From DASPTT01 sp035623275 (GTDB taxonomy: Bacteria > Actinomycetota > Acidimicrobiia > Acidimicrobiales > UBA8190), in contig DASPTT010000130.1 in the NCBI GenBank assembly GCA_035623275.1, forward strand, positions 1 through 32,642: a DNA stretch of 32,642 nucleotides, read 5' to 3'. The translations under genes and the position numbers were made by a program. Of this stretch, positions 7,017 through 17,225 are shown piece after piece; positions within the stretch are counted from its first letter, which is position 1; every line of letters begins with the position of its first letter. A model generated the notes under the pieces. That model saw only the letters and a list, made by a program, of their open reading frames with translations, searched no databases and was not told the DNA's origin.

Positions 7017-9073
7017 CGCGACCCATCCTCCCCCACGGCCCGGGCTTGGGCGGCGATGCGGGCGCGGGCCACGACGTCGCCGCCACCGGCGGGGGCCGGG
7101 TGGTGCAGGTGCGCGAACAGCGCGTCGGCCACCGTGTCCGGTAGCCAGGGCAGGGCGCGAAGGTCGTCGAGCGACGCCGCCCGCACTGCCCGGAGCGAGC
7201 CGAGCTCCCGCAGCAGCCGCGTGCGCCGGGCCTCGCCCAGGCCCGGCACGCCCTGGAGGCCGCTGCGGGTCATGCGCTTGGCCCGCAGGTCGCGGTGGTA
7301 GGTGACGGCGAAGCGGTGCGCCTCGTCCCGGATGCGCTGCAGCAGGAAGAGGGCCTCCGACCCGCGCGGGATGCGGACGGGGTCGGGGTCGCCCGGCAGG
7401 TAGACCTCCTCGAAGGCCTTGGCCAGCGCTGCTACCGGGATCTCCCCCGCCATCCCTAGCCGCTCGAGCACGCGCACGCCCACGCCCAGCTGGCCCTTGC
7501 CCCCGTCGAGGAGGAGAAGCTGCGGAGGATAGGCGAAGCGCCGCGCCCGGGACCCCGCCGGCGCGTCCTCGCCCTGGGCCCGCGCCTCCACCAGCGCGGT
7601 GAGCCGGCGCGTGAGCACCTCCTCCATGGCCGCGTAGTCGTCGTTGCCGGGAACGTCGCGGATGCGGAAGCGGCGGTACTCCGACGGGCGGGGCAGCCCG
7701 TCCTCCAGCACGACCATCGACCCGACGTAGTCGGTCCCCTGCAGGTGGCTCATGTCGTAGCACTCGATGCGCAGCGGGGCCTGGGCCAGCCCGAGGGCCT
7801 CCTGGAGCGACTCCAGGGCCCGGGCCCGGCTGTCGTGGTCGGCGGCGCGGCGCAGGCGCCGGCGCGTCCGCTCGTCGGCGGCATTGGTCGCGGCCGTCTC
7901 CATGAGGGCCCGCTTGCCGCCCCGCAGCGGGACGCGGATCGACACCGGGCCGCCGCGGCGGGCCGCCAGGAAGCCTTCGTACAGGCCGACGTCCTCCAGC
8001 GGCGCGGGCACGAGCACGGTCCGCGGCACCGCCGGCGGGCCGGCGCCCTCGTTGCCCCACACCGACGGGTCGCCGCCCCCCGACGCCCAGCCGTCCTGTC
8101 GCCCGCGCGCGGGGCGCGCCACACGGCCGCCGCCGGCGGGCACGGGCTCGGCCTCGCCGTAGAGCTCCTCGAGCACCCGCCCGAGCAGGTCGGCGAGCGA
8201 CACGTCCTCGACCTTGTCGACCACCAGGGCGCGCCGGCCCACGATCCGTCCCTGGCGCACGTGCAGCACGCACACGGCCGCCTCCAGCGGGTCCTCGTCG
8301 ACCCCGATCACGTCGAGGTCCTCGGGCCGCTCGGTCACCACCTGCTGGCGCTCGACGGCACGCCGCAAGGTGGCGAGCTGGTCGCGAAGGCGCGCCGCGC
8401 GCTCGAAGTCGAGGACGCCCGCGGCCTCTTCCATCTGCGCCTCGAGCCGCGCCTCGACCTCCTCGGTGTGGCCCGCCAGCACGGCCATCAGGTCCTCGAC
8501 GTGTGCGGCGTAGCGCGCCGGGTCCACCGCCCCCACACAGGGCCCCGAGCACCGGTCGATGTGGAACAGCAGGCAGGGCTTGCCGATCTTGGTGTGGCGC
8601 TCGAGCTTGGCATCGGAGCAGGTGCGGATGGGAAAGGACCGCACGAGCAGGTCGAGGGTGTCGCGGATGGCGCCCACGTGCGCGTAGGGGCCGAAGTAGC
8701 GCACGCCGGGCCGTCGCCGTCCCCGCACGACCGCCGCCCGCGGCCACTCGTGGGACAGGGTGAGGGCCAGCCACGGATAGCTCTTGTCGTCGACCAGCCG
8801 GATGTTGAACCGGGGCCGGTGCTCCTTGATGAGGTTGTACTCGAGGAAGATGGCCTCCACCTCGTTGGCCACGGTGATCCACTCGACGTGGTCGGCCGCG
8901 GCGACCAGCTGCGCGGTGCGGGGGGCGAGGGTGGCCGGGTCGGCGAAGTAGTTGGCAAGCCGGCTGCGCAGCGACTTGGCCTTGCCCACGTAGAGGACCC
9001 GGCCGTCGGCGTCGACGAACTGGTAGGAGCCCGGGGCGTCGGGGATCGTCGACGCAGGGGGACGGGTTCGCAC
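7013..9073 (-). CDS. uvrC: Excinuclease ABC subunit C
   Basis: UvrC makes both incisions in nucleotide excision repair after UvrA/UvrB damage recognition. The 686-residue product has an N-terminal GIY-YIG endonuclease domain (GSYQF at 15-19, VLYVGKAKSLRSRL at 27-40; the first motif is GSY instead of GIY). A conserved cysteine region (CSDAKLERH to CSGPCVG, 152-180) and a UVR coiled motif (about 203-238) follow. The RNase H-like 5' nuclease has IECYDMSHLQG (436-446), and a C-terminal helix-hairpin-helix contains VPGLGEARR. A Gly/Pro-rich stretch around 312-350 looks like a lineage-specific linker insertion. The start is GTG 9073 with a G-rich site just upstream. It is the first gene of the minus-strand run and diverges from nadA. 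Confidence 0.96.
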   Translation of the reverse strand: MRTRPPASTIPDAPGSYQFVDADGRVLYVGKAKSLRSRLANYFADPATLAPRTAQLVAAADHVEWITVANEVEAIFLEYNLIKEHRPRFNIRLVDDKSYPWLALTLSHEWPRAAVVRGRRRPGVRYFGPYAHVGAIRDTLDLLVRSFPIRTCSDAKLERHTKIGKPCLLFHIDRCSGPCVGAVDPARYAAHVEDLMAVLAGHTEEVEARLEAQMEEAAGVLDFERAARLRDQLATLRRAVERQQVVTERPEDLDVIGVDEDPLEAAVCVLHVRQGRIVGRRALVVDKVEDVSLADLLGRVLEELYGEAEPVPAGGGRVARPARGRQDGWASGGGDPSVWGNEGAGPPAVPRTVLVPAPLEDVGLYEGFLAARRGGPVSIRVPLRGGKRALMETAATNAADERTRRRLRRAADHDSRARALESLQEALGLAQAPLRIECYDMSHLQGTDYVGSMVVLEDGLPRPSEYRRFRIRDVPGNDDYAAMEEVLTRRLTALVEARAQGEDAPAGSRARRFAYPPQLLLLDGGKGQLGVGVRVLERLGMAGEIPVAALAKAFEEVYLPGDPDPVRIPRGSEALFLLQRIRDEAHRFAVTYHRDLRAKRMTRSGLQGVPGLGEARRTRLLRELGSLRAVRAASLDDLRALPWLPDTVADALFAHLHHPAPAGGGDVVARARIAAQARAVGEDGSR

Positions 9074-9169
9074 ACCCCCACTCTGCCGTACCGCGGTGCC
9101 GGCCCGGACGGCGTACGGCGGGGGGCCCTCGCCACGCCGGCCTCGGTGCCGCCGTGCCGATCGACCAGG

Positions 9170-9297
9170 TAGGATGGGTGCAACGCCGGCCTGGTACCCC
9201 GGCGTACATACCGCTCCGAGGCCGACAACCCCGCGGATGGGCGACCAGGCTGTCCCCGCCGGCCACCGATCGGAGTGCTCCCCGAAGGGGGTCTCAC
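9170..9297 (+). promoter_or_regulatory. nadA leader: possible -10 and two hairpins, one covering the ribosome-binding site
   Basis: In the 224-base uvrC/nadA gap, TAGGAT (9170-9175) resembles a -10 element, though no clear -35 is visible. A 7-bp hairpin ACGCCGG (9183-9189)/CCGGCGT (9199-9205) follows. Just before the nadA ATG, CCCC (9280-9283) can pair with GGGG of the only G-rich ribosome-binding site (9287-9291). An outer GAG/CTC pair (9273-9275/9293-9295) could extend this. The structure could limit translation until opened. It does not match a riboswitch consensus I can recognise. Confidence 0.35.
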
Positions 9298-10428
9298 ATG
9301 CTCCGGATCCAGCGACCGCTCCCCGAGGCCTACACCGACGCGTCGCCCGAGGAACTGGCCCGGCGGATCGCCGCAGCCAAGCAGGCCCTCGGCGAGCGCG
9401 TCTTCATCCTGGGCCACCACTACCAGCGCGACGAGGTCATGCGATGGGCCGACGCCCGCGGCGACTCCTTCGGCCTGTCGCGGACCGCCGCCGCCCGGCG
9501 TGACGCCGAGTTCGTCGTGTTCTGCGGGGTGCACTTCATGGCAGAGTCGGCCGACATCCTCACCGCCGACCACCAGCAGGTGATCCTGCCGGACCTCAAC
9601 GCCGGGTGCTCGATGGCCGACATGGCCGACGTCGAGGCCGTGGAAGAGGCCTGGGAGGAGCTGGCCGCCGTCACCGACGTCGAGCGCGTGATCCCCATCA
9701 CCTACATGAACTCGTCGGCGGCGCTCAAGGCCTTCGTCGGTGCCCACGGGGGCGCCGTGTGCACCTCCTCGAACGCCCGCGCCGTGCTGACGTGGGCACT
9801 GCTGCCGGAGGGCAGCCACGGCGGCCCGGCGGCAGAGGCCCGCGGGGACAAGGTGCTCTTCTTCCCCGACCAGCACCTCGGCCGCAACACCGGTTACCAG
9901 CTCGGCTGGGGCGCGGACGACATGGCCGTCTGGAACCCCCGGCTCTCGCTCGGCGGGTTGCGCGACTCGGAGGTGAAGCAGGCCACCTTGCTGCTGTGGC
10001 GCGGCTTCTGCTCGGTGCACCAGCGCTTCACCACCGACCACGTCGCCGCCTTCCGGGCCGAGCACCCGCAGGGGATCGTGATCGTCCACCCCGAGTGCGC
10101 GCACGAGGTCGTCGAGGTGGCCGACGAGGTGGGGTCGACCGACGCCATCATCGCCGCCGTCGAGCACGCACCGGCGGGTGCGGTGATCGGCGTGGGCACC
10201 GAGATCCACCTCGTCCAGCGCCTCGACGCCGAGCACCCCGACAAGACCGTGTTGTCGCTGGACCCGATCGTCTGCCCGTGCTCCACCATGTTCCGCATCG
10301 ACGCCGCCCACCTGTGCTGGGTGCTCGAGGGGCTGGTGGAGGGCGAGGTCCGCAACCGCATCACCGTCGACCCCGACACGGCCGCGCTGGCGCGCACGGC
10401 GCTGGAGCGCATGCTGGCCATCACCTGA
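9298..10428 (+). CDS. nadA: Quinolinate synthase NadA
   Basis: NadA condenses iminoaspartate with dihydroxyacetone phosphate to give quinolinate in de novo NAD synthesis, using a [4Fe-4S] cluster. The 376-residue product has GHHYQRDEV (39-47) and the likely cluster ligands Cys104 in NAGCSMAD, Cys267 in VHPEC, and a Cys in CPCSTM (326 or 328). It also has the TYMNSSAALKA and FFPDQHLGRNTG substrate motifs. The ATG 9298 is chosen for its G-rich ribosome-binding site (9287-9291) and because the frame upstream shows no family similarity. nadB and nadC are not adjacent, unlike in many actinobacteria, so it looks like a single-gene unit. It converges with uvrA, with only 22 bases between stops. Confidence 0.95.
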   Translation: MLRIQRPLPEAYTDASPEELARRIAAAKQALGERVFILGHHYQRDEVMRWADARGDSFGLSRTAAARRDAEFVVFCGVHFMAESADILTADHQQVILPDLNAGCSMADMADVEAVEEAWEELAAVTDVERVIPITYMNSSAALKAFVGAHGGAVCTSSNARAVLTWALLPEGSHGGPAAEARGDKVLFFPDQHLGRNTGYQLGWGADDMAVWNPRLSLGGLRDSEVKQATLLLWRGFCSVHQRFTTDHVAAFRAEHPQGIVIVHPECAHEVVEVADEVGSTDAIIAAVEHAPAGAVIGVGTEIHLVQRLDAEHPDKTVLSLDPIVCPCSTMFRIDAAHLCWVLEGLVEGEVRNRITVDPDTAALARTALERMLAIT

Positions 10429-10450
10429 GGGCGCACGCGCCGGGCGCCGC

Positions 10451-13408
<2,958 letters not shown>

Positions 13409-13415
13409 CAGAGCG

Positions 13416-13421
13416 AGGATA
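13416..13421 (-). promoter_or_regulatory. -10 element of a probable leaderless uvrA promoter
   Basis: On the minus strand GG-TATCCT is followed by 7 bases (CGCTCTG) and then the uvrA ATG. TANNNT 7 bases before a start codon is the recognised layout for leaderless transcripts in actinobacteria. No ribosome-binding site is visible in the 46-base uvrB-uvrA gap and no good -35 is seen. Confidence 0.5.
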
Positions 13422-13454
13422 CCGGCGCCGTGCCGGGGCCCATCCCGGGTCGCC

Positions 13455-15620
13455 TCACGCGCTGGGAACGGGGACGGGGGCGTCGTCGGCCCGCTCGGCG
13501 AGCATGAGGCGCAGCTCCGCGATCTCGTCTCGCAGCAACGCGGCCTCCTCGTACCGCAGCTCCGAGGCGGCCTTGCGCATCTCCGCCTCCAGGCGCATGA
13601 CCAGGGGCCCGAGCTCCTCCATCGGCAGCGACGACAGCTCCAGGTCGGTGTCGGTGCCGGCCACGGGCGCGGGCCCGTCAGCGGGTGCGGGTGCGGGTGC
13701 GGGTGCGGGTGCGGACGGTCGGCCCGCCTCGGGCCGGCGGCCCGCGGCCGAGGGCATGCCGGCCCCCTGGGCGTGCCGAGCCCGACTGCGCCGGCCGCGG
13801 GTCTCCGCCGGTGCTTCCCCCGTCGGCCGGATCCGGTCGAGGATGTCGACCACGGCCTTGCGGATGGAGACGGGGTCGATCCCGTGCTCGGCGTTGTAGG
13901 CCTGCTGCAGGGCGCGCCGCCGCTGCGTCTCCGAGATGGCCTCCCGCATCGCGTCGGTGATGGTGTCCGCGTACATCACCACCCGGCCGTCGACGTTGCG
14001 TGCGGCGCGGCCCATGGTCTGGATCAGCGAGGACGCGGACCGCAGGAATCCCGTCTTGTCGGCGTCCAGGATGGCCACCAGCTGGACCTCGGGGAGGTCC
14101 AGCCCCTCACGCAGGAGGTTGATCCCCACCAGGACGTCGTACTCGCCCTGGCGCAGGTCGCGCAGCAGCTGGATCCGGGAGATGGTGTCCACGTCGGAGT
14201 GCAGGTACCGGACGCGGACGTCGAGCTCCAGCAGGTAGTCGGTCAGGTCCTCGGCCATCTTCTTCGTGAGCGTCGTCACGAGGACCCGGCCGTCCTTGGC
14301 GGTCACGGCCCGGATGCGCTCGAGCAGGTCGTCGATCTGCCCGGTGGTCGGGCGGACCACCACCTCGGGGTCGACCAGGCCCGTGGGCCGGATGACCTGG
14401 TCCACGACCTGCGAGGACACCTGCAGCTCGTAGGGGCCGGGGGTGGCCGACAGGTAGATGACCTGGCCCACGCGGTTCTCGAACTCGTCGAAGGTGAGCG
14501 GCCGGTTGTCGACGGCCGAGGGCAGGCGGAACCCGTGCTCGACCAGCGTGACCTTGCGGGAGCGGTCGCCCTCGAACTGGCCGCGGATCTGGGGGACGGC
14601 GACGTGGCTCTCGTCGATGACCGTGAGGAAGTCCTCGGGGAAGAAGTCGAGCAGCGTGTAGGGCGCTTCGCCCGGCGCACGACCGTCGAGATGGCGGCTG
14701 TAGTTCTCGATCCCGTTGCACACCCCGACCTCGGCCAGCATCTCCAGGTCGTGGCTGGTGCGCAAGCGGAGCCGCTGGGCCTCGAGCAGCTTGCCCTGGG
14801 ACTCCAGCTCGGCCAGTCGCTGCCGGAGCTCGACCTCGATGGAGGCGATCGCCTTGCGCATGGTCTCGTCGCCCGCCACGTAGTGGGTCGACGCGAAGAC
14901 GACCAGCTCCTCGAGCTCGTCCCCGACCTCGCCGGTCAGCGCGTCGAATTGGCGGATGCGCTCGACCTCGTCGCCGAAGAGCTCGATGCGCACGGCCCGC
15001 TCCTCGTACGCGGGGTGCAGCTCGATGGTGTCCCCCCGCACCCGGAAGTGCCCCCTGGTGAGCACCTGGTCGTTGCGGTCGTAGTGCAGGTCGACCAGCT
15101 GGCGCAGCAGGTCGCGCTGGCTGAGCGTGTCCCCGGGACGGACGACGACGATGCGGCTCCGGTACTCCTCCGGCGCGCCGAGGCCGTAGATGCACGACAC
15201 GGAGGCCACCACGATCACGTCCCGCCGCAACAAGAGGCTCGAGGTGGTGGCATGGCGGAGGCGGTCGATCTCGTCGTTGATCGACGAGTCCTTTTCGATG
15301 TAGGTGTCGGTGGTCGGGAGGTACGCCTCGGGCTGGTAGTAGTCGTAGTAGGAGACGAAGTACTCGACCCGGTTCTTCGGGAACAGCTCCTTGAGCTCGG
15401 CGGCCAGCTGGGCAGCCAGCGACTTGTTCGGCTCGATGACCAGCGTCGGCCGCTGCACCTTTTCGATCGTCCAGGCCATGGTGGCGGTCTTCCCGCTGCC
15501 GGTGATCCCCAGCAGCGTCTGGAACCGGTCCCCTCGCGCCACGCCCGCGGCCAGGGCGCCGATGGCTGCCGGCTGGTCGCCCGCGGGGCGCAGCGGGGTG
15601 ACGACCTCGAAGGGGGGCAC
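13455..15620 (-). CDS. uvrB: Excinuclease ABC subunit B
   Basis: UvrB is the helicase-like damage-verification subunit that positions UvrC. The 721-residue product has Walker A GITGSGKT (38-45), the beta-hairpin region with YYDYYQPEAY, DESHVAVPQ, the helicase motifs LSATPG and QTMGRAARN, and a C-terminal UVR domain. Before the UVR domain is a low-complexity linker with an Ala-Pro repeat encoded by five perfect GCGGGT hexamers (13681-13710). GTG 15620 is chosen because PPFEVVTPLRPAGDQP matches the family N-terminus and a TACGAT hexamer lies 7 bases upstream. A TTG at 15698 would add 26 residues without family similarity and would include the promoter-like site. Confidence 0.97.
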   Translation of the reverse strand: MPPFEVVTPLRPAGDQPAAIGALAAGVARGDRFQTLLGITGSGKTATMAWTIEKVQRPTLVIEPNKSLAAQLAAELKELFPKNRVEYFVSYYDYYQPEAYLPTTDTYIEKDSSINDEIDRLRHATTSSLLLRRDVIVVASVSCIYGLGAPEEYRSRIVVVRPGDTLSQRDLLRQLVDLHYDRNDQVLTRGHFRVRGDTIELHPAYEERAVRIELFGDEVERIRQFDALTGEVGDELEELVVFASTHYVAGDETMRKAIASIEVELRQRLAELESQGKLLEAQRLRLRTSHDLEMLAEVGVCNGIENYSRHLDGRAPGEAPYTLLDFFPEDFLTVIDESHVAVPQIRGQFEGDRSRKVTLVEHGFRLPSAVDNRPLTFDEFENRVGQVIYLSATPGPYELQVSSQVVDQVIRPTGLVDPEVVVRPTTGQIDDLLERIRAVTAKDGRVLVTTLTKKMAEDLTDYLLELDVRVRYLHSDVDTISRIQLLRDLRQGEYDVLVGINLLREGLDLPEVQLVAILDADKTGFLRSASSLIQTMGRAARNVDGRVVMYADTITDAMREAISETQRRRALQQAYNAEHGIDPVSIRKAVVDILDRIRPTGEAPAETRGRRSRARHAQGAGMPSAAGRRPEAGRPSAPAPAPAPAPADGPAPVAGTDTDLELSSLPMEELGPLVMRLEAEMRKAASELRYEEAALLRDEIAELRLMLAERADDAPVPVPSA
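13681..13710. repeat. Hexanucleotide microsatellite (GCGGGT)x5 inside uvrB
   Basis: Five perfect tandem copies of GCGGGT on the plus strand encode the Ala-Pro repeat of the UvrB interdomain linker. The length is a multiple of three, so slippage would change linker length without frameshift. Confidence 0.9.
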
Positions 15621-15627
15621 GCCGTCG

Positions 15628-15633
15628 ATCGTA
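15628..15633 (-). promoter_or_regulatory. -10 element of a probable leaderless uvrB promoter
   Basis: On the minus strand GG-TACGAT is followed by 7 bases (CGACGGC) and the uvrB GTG. This is the same spacing as at uvrA, and both hexamers are preceded by GG and followed by CG. No ribosome-binding site is visible. No LexA-type GAAC-N4-GTTC box was found beside it. Confidence 0.5.
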
Positions 15634-15710
15634 CCGGTGGGGTGTGATGGTCCCTTCGGGCGGCGGGCGGGCAGTGCTCCACCGAGGGGCCGGGACAATT
15701 GGTTTCGCTC

Positions 15711-15757
15711 CTAATTGCGCCTCGCGCTTGCTAGTCGCGAACGCGAGGCGCAATTAG
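15711..15757. repeat. Perfect inverted repeat, 16-bp arms with 15-base loop
   Basis: The arms CTAATTGCGCCTCGCG (15711-15726) and CGCGAGGCGCAATTAG (15742-15757) are exact reverse complements, separated by 15 bases. The loop contains the palindromes CTAG and TCGCGA. No T-run follows on either strand, so it is not a classical Rho-independent terminator, although it could still end soxR transcription. Other possibilities are a cruciform or protein-binding site, or a REP- or transposon-related palindrome. Confidence 0.85.
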
Positions 15758-15838
15758 ACGGAAGAACAACATCGGGACGCTCGGAAACCCGAGGTCAGCC
15801 GCTCACAGGCCGGAGCCGGCGAGAGACCGAGGCGCGCC

Positions 15839-15913
15839 GAGGGAGCCCGGCGAGGGAGCCCGGCGAGGGAGCCCAGCGAGGCGCCCGGCGAGGCGCCAGG
15901 CGAGGCGCCAGGC
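15839..15913. repeat. Tandem array: three 13-bp and three 12-bp GC-rich units
   Basis: Units read GAGGGAGCCCGGC (15839, 15852) and GAGGGAGCCCAGC (15865), then GAGGCGCCCGGC (15878) and GAGGCGCCAGGC (15890, 15902). All begin GAGG and end in a C-rich (C/A)(G)GC box. The array lies in the 3' untranslated region of soxR, 25 bases past its stop. It is not a CRISPR array because there are no spacers. Confidence 0.85.
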
Positions 15914-15937
15914 GGGTTCCCGGCGGGGAGCGCACGC

Positions 15938-16378
15938 TCAGGTGTCGGTCAGCAGGTATCGGGGCCCGGAACCCAACGTCGCCGCCCAGTCGTCGGGGTT
16001 GGAGAGAGCGCAGGTGCGCAGCGACAGGCAGCCACAGCCGATGCACTCCCCCAGGCCCTGGCGCAGCGCCTCGAGAAGGGTGATCCGCTGGTCGATGCGG
16101 TCCCGCCAGGTCCGGGTCATGCGCCGCCAGTCCTCACGGGTGGGGGCCCGGTCGGCGGGGAGGCCCGCCAGGGCCTGCGCGATCTCCTCCAGGCTGAGCC
16201 CCACCCGCTGGGCCACGCGGATGAACGCCACCCGGCGCAGCACATCGCGCCGGAACCGCCGCTGGCCCCCCTCGCTGCGCTCGGCCGCGAGCAGCCCCAC
16301 GCGCTCGTAGAAGCGGATGGCCGACGGTGCGAGCCCGCTGCGGCGGGCCAGCTCCCCGATGGTGAGCCTGTCCTCCAC
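15938..16378 (-). CDS. soxR: Redox-sensing MerR-family transcriptional activator SoxR
   Basis: SoxR is a dimeric activator whose [2Fe-2S] cluster senses redox-active compounds or oxidative stress. It twists promoters with over-long spacers into an active shape. The 146-residue product has the MerR N-terminal helix-turn-helix (LTIGELARRSGLAPSAIRFYE), the GGQRRF wing, and a dimer helix. The C-terminal cluster motif has Cys112, Cys115, Cys117 and Cys123 (C-x2-C-x-C-x5-C), the SoxR hallmark. The start GTG 16378 has GGGAGGGAC just upstream. It diverges from the SDR gene across a MerR-type promoter. In non-enteric bacteria SoxR usually controls a small set of oxidoreductases directly, which fits this layout. 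Confidence 0.94.
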   Translation of the reverse strand: MEDRLTIGELARRSGLAPSAIRFYERVGLLAAERSEGGQRRFRRDVLRRVAFIRVAQRVGLSLEEIAQALAGLPADRAPTREDWRRMTRTWRDRIDQRITLLEALRQGLGECIGCGCLSLRTCALSNPDDWAATLGSGPRYLLTDT

Positions 16379-16427
16379 GGCCGTCCCTCCCGCGCCGCCC
16401 GGGCCGTCGAAATCCAGCCCGGAGCCC

Positions 16428-16458
16428 TTGACTTAAACATTACTTCAACCTTTACGGT
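16428..16458 (+). promoter_or_regulatory. SoxR/MerR-type promoter and operator driving the SDR-QueA-like pair
   Basis: On the plus strand TTGACT (16428-16433) and TACGGT (16453-16458) are separated by exactly 19 bases, the over-long spacer characteristic of promoters activated by MerR-family proteins. A 21-base dyad TTGA-N2-TAA-N3-TTA-N2-TCAA (16428-16448) fills the spacer and is centred at 16438. The patch is markedly AT-rich against the surrounding sequence. It points away from soxR toward the SDR gene. Confidence 0.75.
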
Positions 16459-16529
16459 GCCAGTGCGGGTGCCACGGAGGCGCCAGACCGACGAACACCG
16501 TGCTGCACGCCGGTGGATTGGAGGAGACC

Positions 16530-17225
16530 ATGCCGGTCGCCATCGTCACCGGGGCATCACGGGGGTTCGGCCGGGCGCTGGCCACCGACTTGGCCAAGGA
16601 CGGGTGGGACCTCGTCCTCGACGCCCGCCGGCCCGGGCCCCTGACCGAGGCCGCCGACGCCCTGTCGGGCCTGGGCACGACGATCCGCCCGCTGGGGGGC
16701 GACGTGGCCGATCCCGTCCACCGGGCCGAGCTGGTCGAGGCGGCGGCCGCCTTGGGCGCCCTGGACCTCGTCGTCCACAACGCCAGCGACCTCGGGCCGA
16801 CGCCGCTGCCCCGCCTCGAGGCGTACCCCCTCGATTCGCTCGGCCGCGTCCTCGACGTCAACGCCGTCGCGCCCCTGGGGCTGGTGCAGCTGGCGCTCCC
16901 CCTGCTCCGACGGGCCCGAGGCGCCGTCGTGGCGGTGTCCTCCGACGCCGCGGTCGAGGCCTACCCGGGCTGGGGCGGCTACGGCGCGTCGAAGGCGGCG
17001 CTCGTCCAGCTCCACAACGTCCTGGCCGCCGAGGAGCCGGCGCTGCGCGTCTACTGCTTCGACCCGGGCGACATGCGCACCGAGATGCACCAAGCCGCCT
17101 TCCAGGGCGAGGACATCTCGGATCGCCCCGACCCGGAGTCCGTGGTCCCGGCCCTGCGCCGGCTCCTGGCCGCGGCGCCGCCGAGCGGGCGCTACCGCGC
17201 CGCCGACTGGGGAGCGGGCACATGA
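16530..17225 (+). CDS. Short-chain dehydrogenase/reductase
   Basis: This is a classical SDR NAD(P)-dependent oxidoreductase of 231 residues; the substrate is unknown. It has the cofactor glycine motif TGASRGFG (7-14), Asp58 in GDVAD, a variant HNAS (83-86) of the usual NNAG, the catalytic-region serines SS (137-138), and Tyr151-x3-Lys155 in YGASK. ATG 16530 is chosen because GGAGGAG (16520-16526) lies just upstream; the in-frame GTG at 16500 would add 10 residues and lacks a site. It is the first gene after the SoxR-type promoter. Its stop overlaps the start of the QueA-like gene (ATGA), so the two are probably made together. Confidence 0.92.
   Translation: MPVAIVTGASRGFGRALATDLAKDGWDLVLDARRPGPLTEAADALSGLGTTIRPLGGDVADPVHRAELVEAAAALGALDLVVHNASDLGPTPLPRLEAYPLDSLGRVLDVNAVAPLGLVQLALPLLRRARGAVVAVSSDAAVEAYPGWGGYGASKAALVQLHNVLAAEEPALRVYCFDPGDMRTEMHQAAFQGEDISDRPDPESVVPALRRLLAAAPPSGRYRAADWGAGT

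Larger units (their letters stand above)
15634..15937. other. Gene-free region between soxR and uvrB
   Basis: No protein-coding or RNA gene is recognisable here. From the uvrB side it holds the upstream part of the uvrB promoter, then a locally AT-richer patch with CAATTG (15696-15701). A perfect inverted repeat with 16-bp arms (15711-15757) and a small hairpin CTCGG/CCGAG (15780-15784/15789-15793) follow. Next to the soxR 3' end is a tandem array of 13- and 12-bp units (15839-15913). It is one of very few non-coding stretches over 150 bases in the window. Confidence 0.7.

Noticed and set aside
7745..9172. Long open frame (about 475 codons) on the plus strand opposite uvrC
   Set aside because: It is the antisense shadow of a clear uvrC gene. 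The translation is His/Gly/Arg-rich with no family pattern, as expected for very GC-rich DNA.
9176..9297. NAD-sensing riboswitch in front of nadA
   Set aside because: Hairpins are present but they do not match a riboswitch consensus I can recognise, so only a structured leader is claimed.
13409..13454. LexA/SOS box upstream of uvrA
   Set aside because: No GAAC-N4-GTTC-like dyad is present in this gap, nor beside the uvrB start.
15618..15698. uvrB start at TTG 15698
   Set aside because: The extra 26 residues show no UvrB similarity and the segment contains the promoter-like TACGAT; GTG 15620 fits the family N-terminus.
15711..15757. Classical Rho-independent terminator for soxR
   Set aside because: Stem and loop lengths are unusual (16 bp and 15 bases), no T-run follows on either strand, and it lies about 180 bases after the soxR stop. 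It is therefore listed as an inverted repeat of unknown role.
15839..15913. CRISPR array
   Set aside because: The units are 12-13 bases and directly adjacent, with no spacers, and there are no cas genes in the window.
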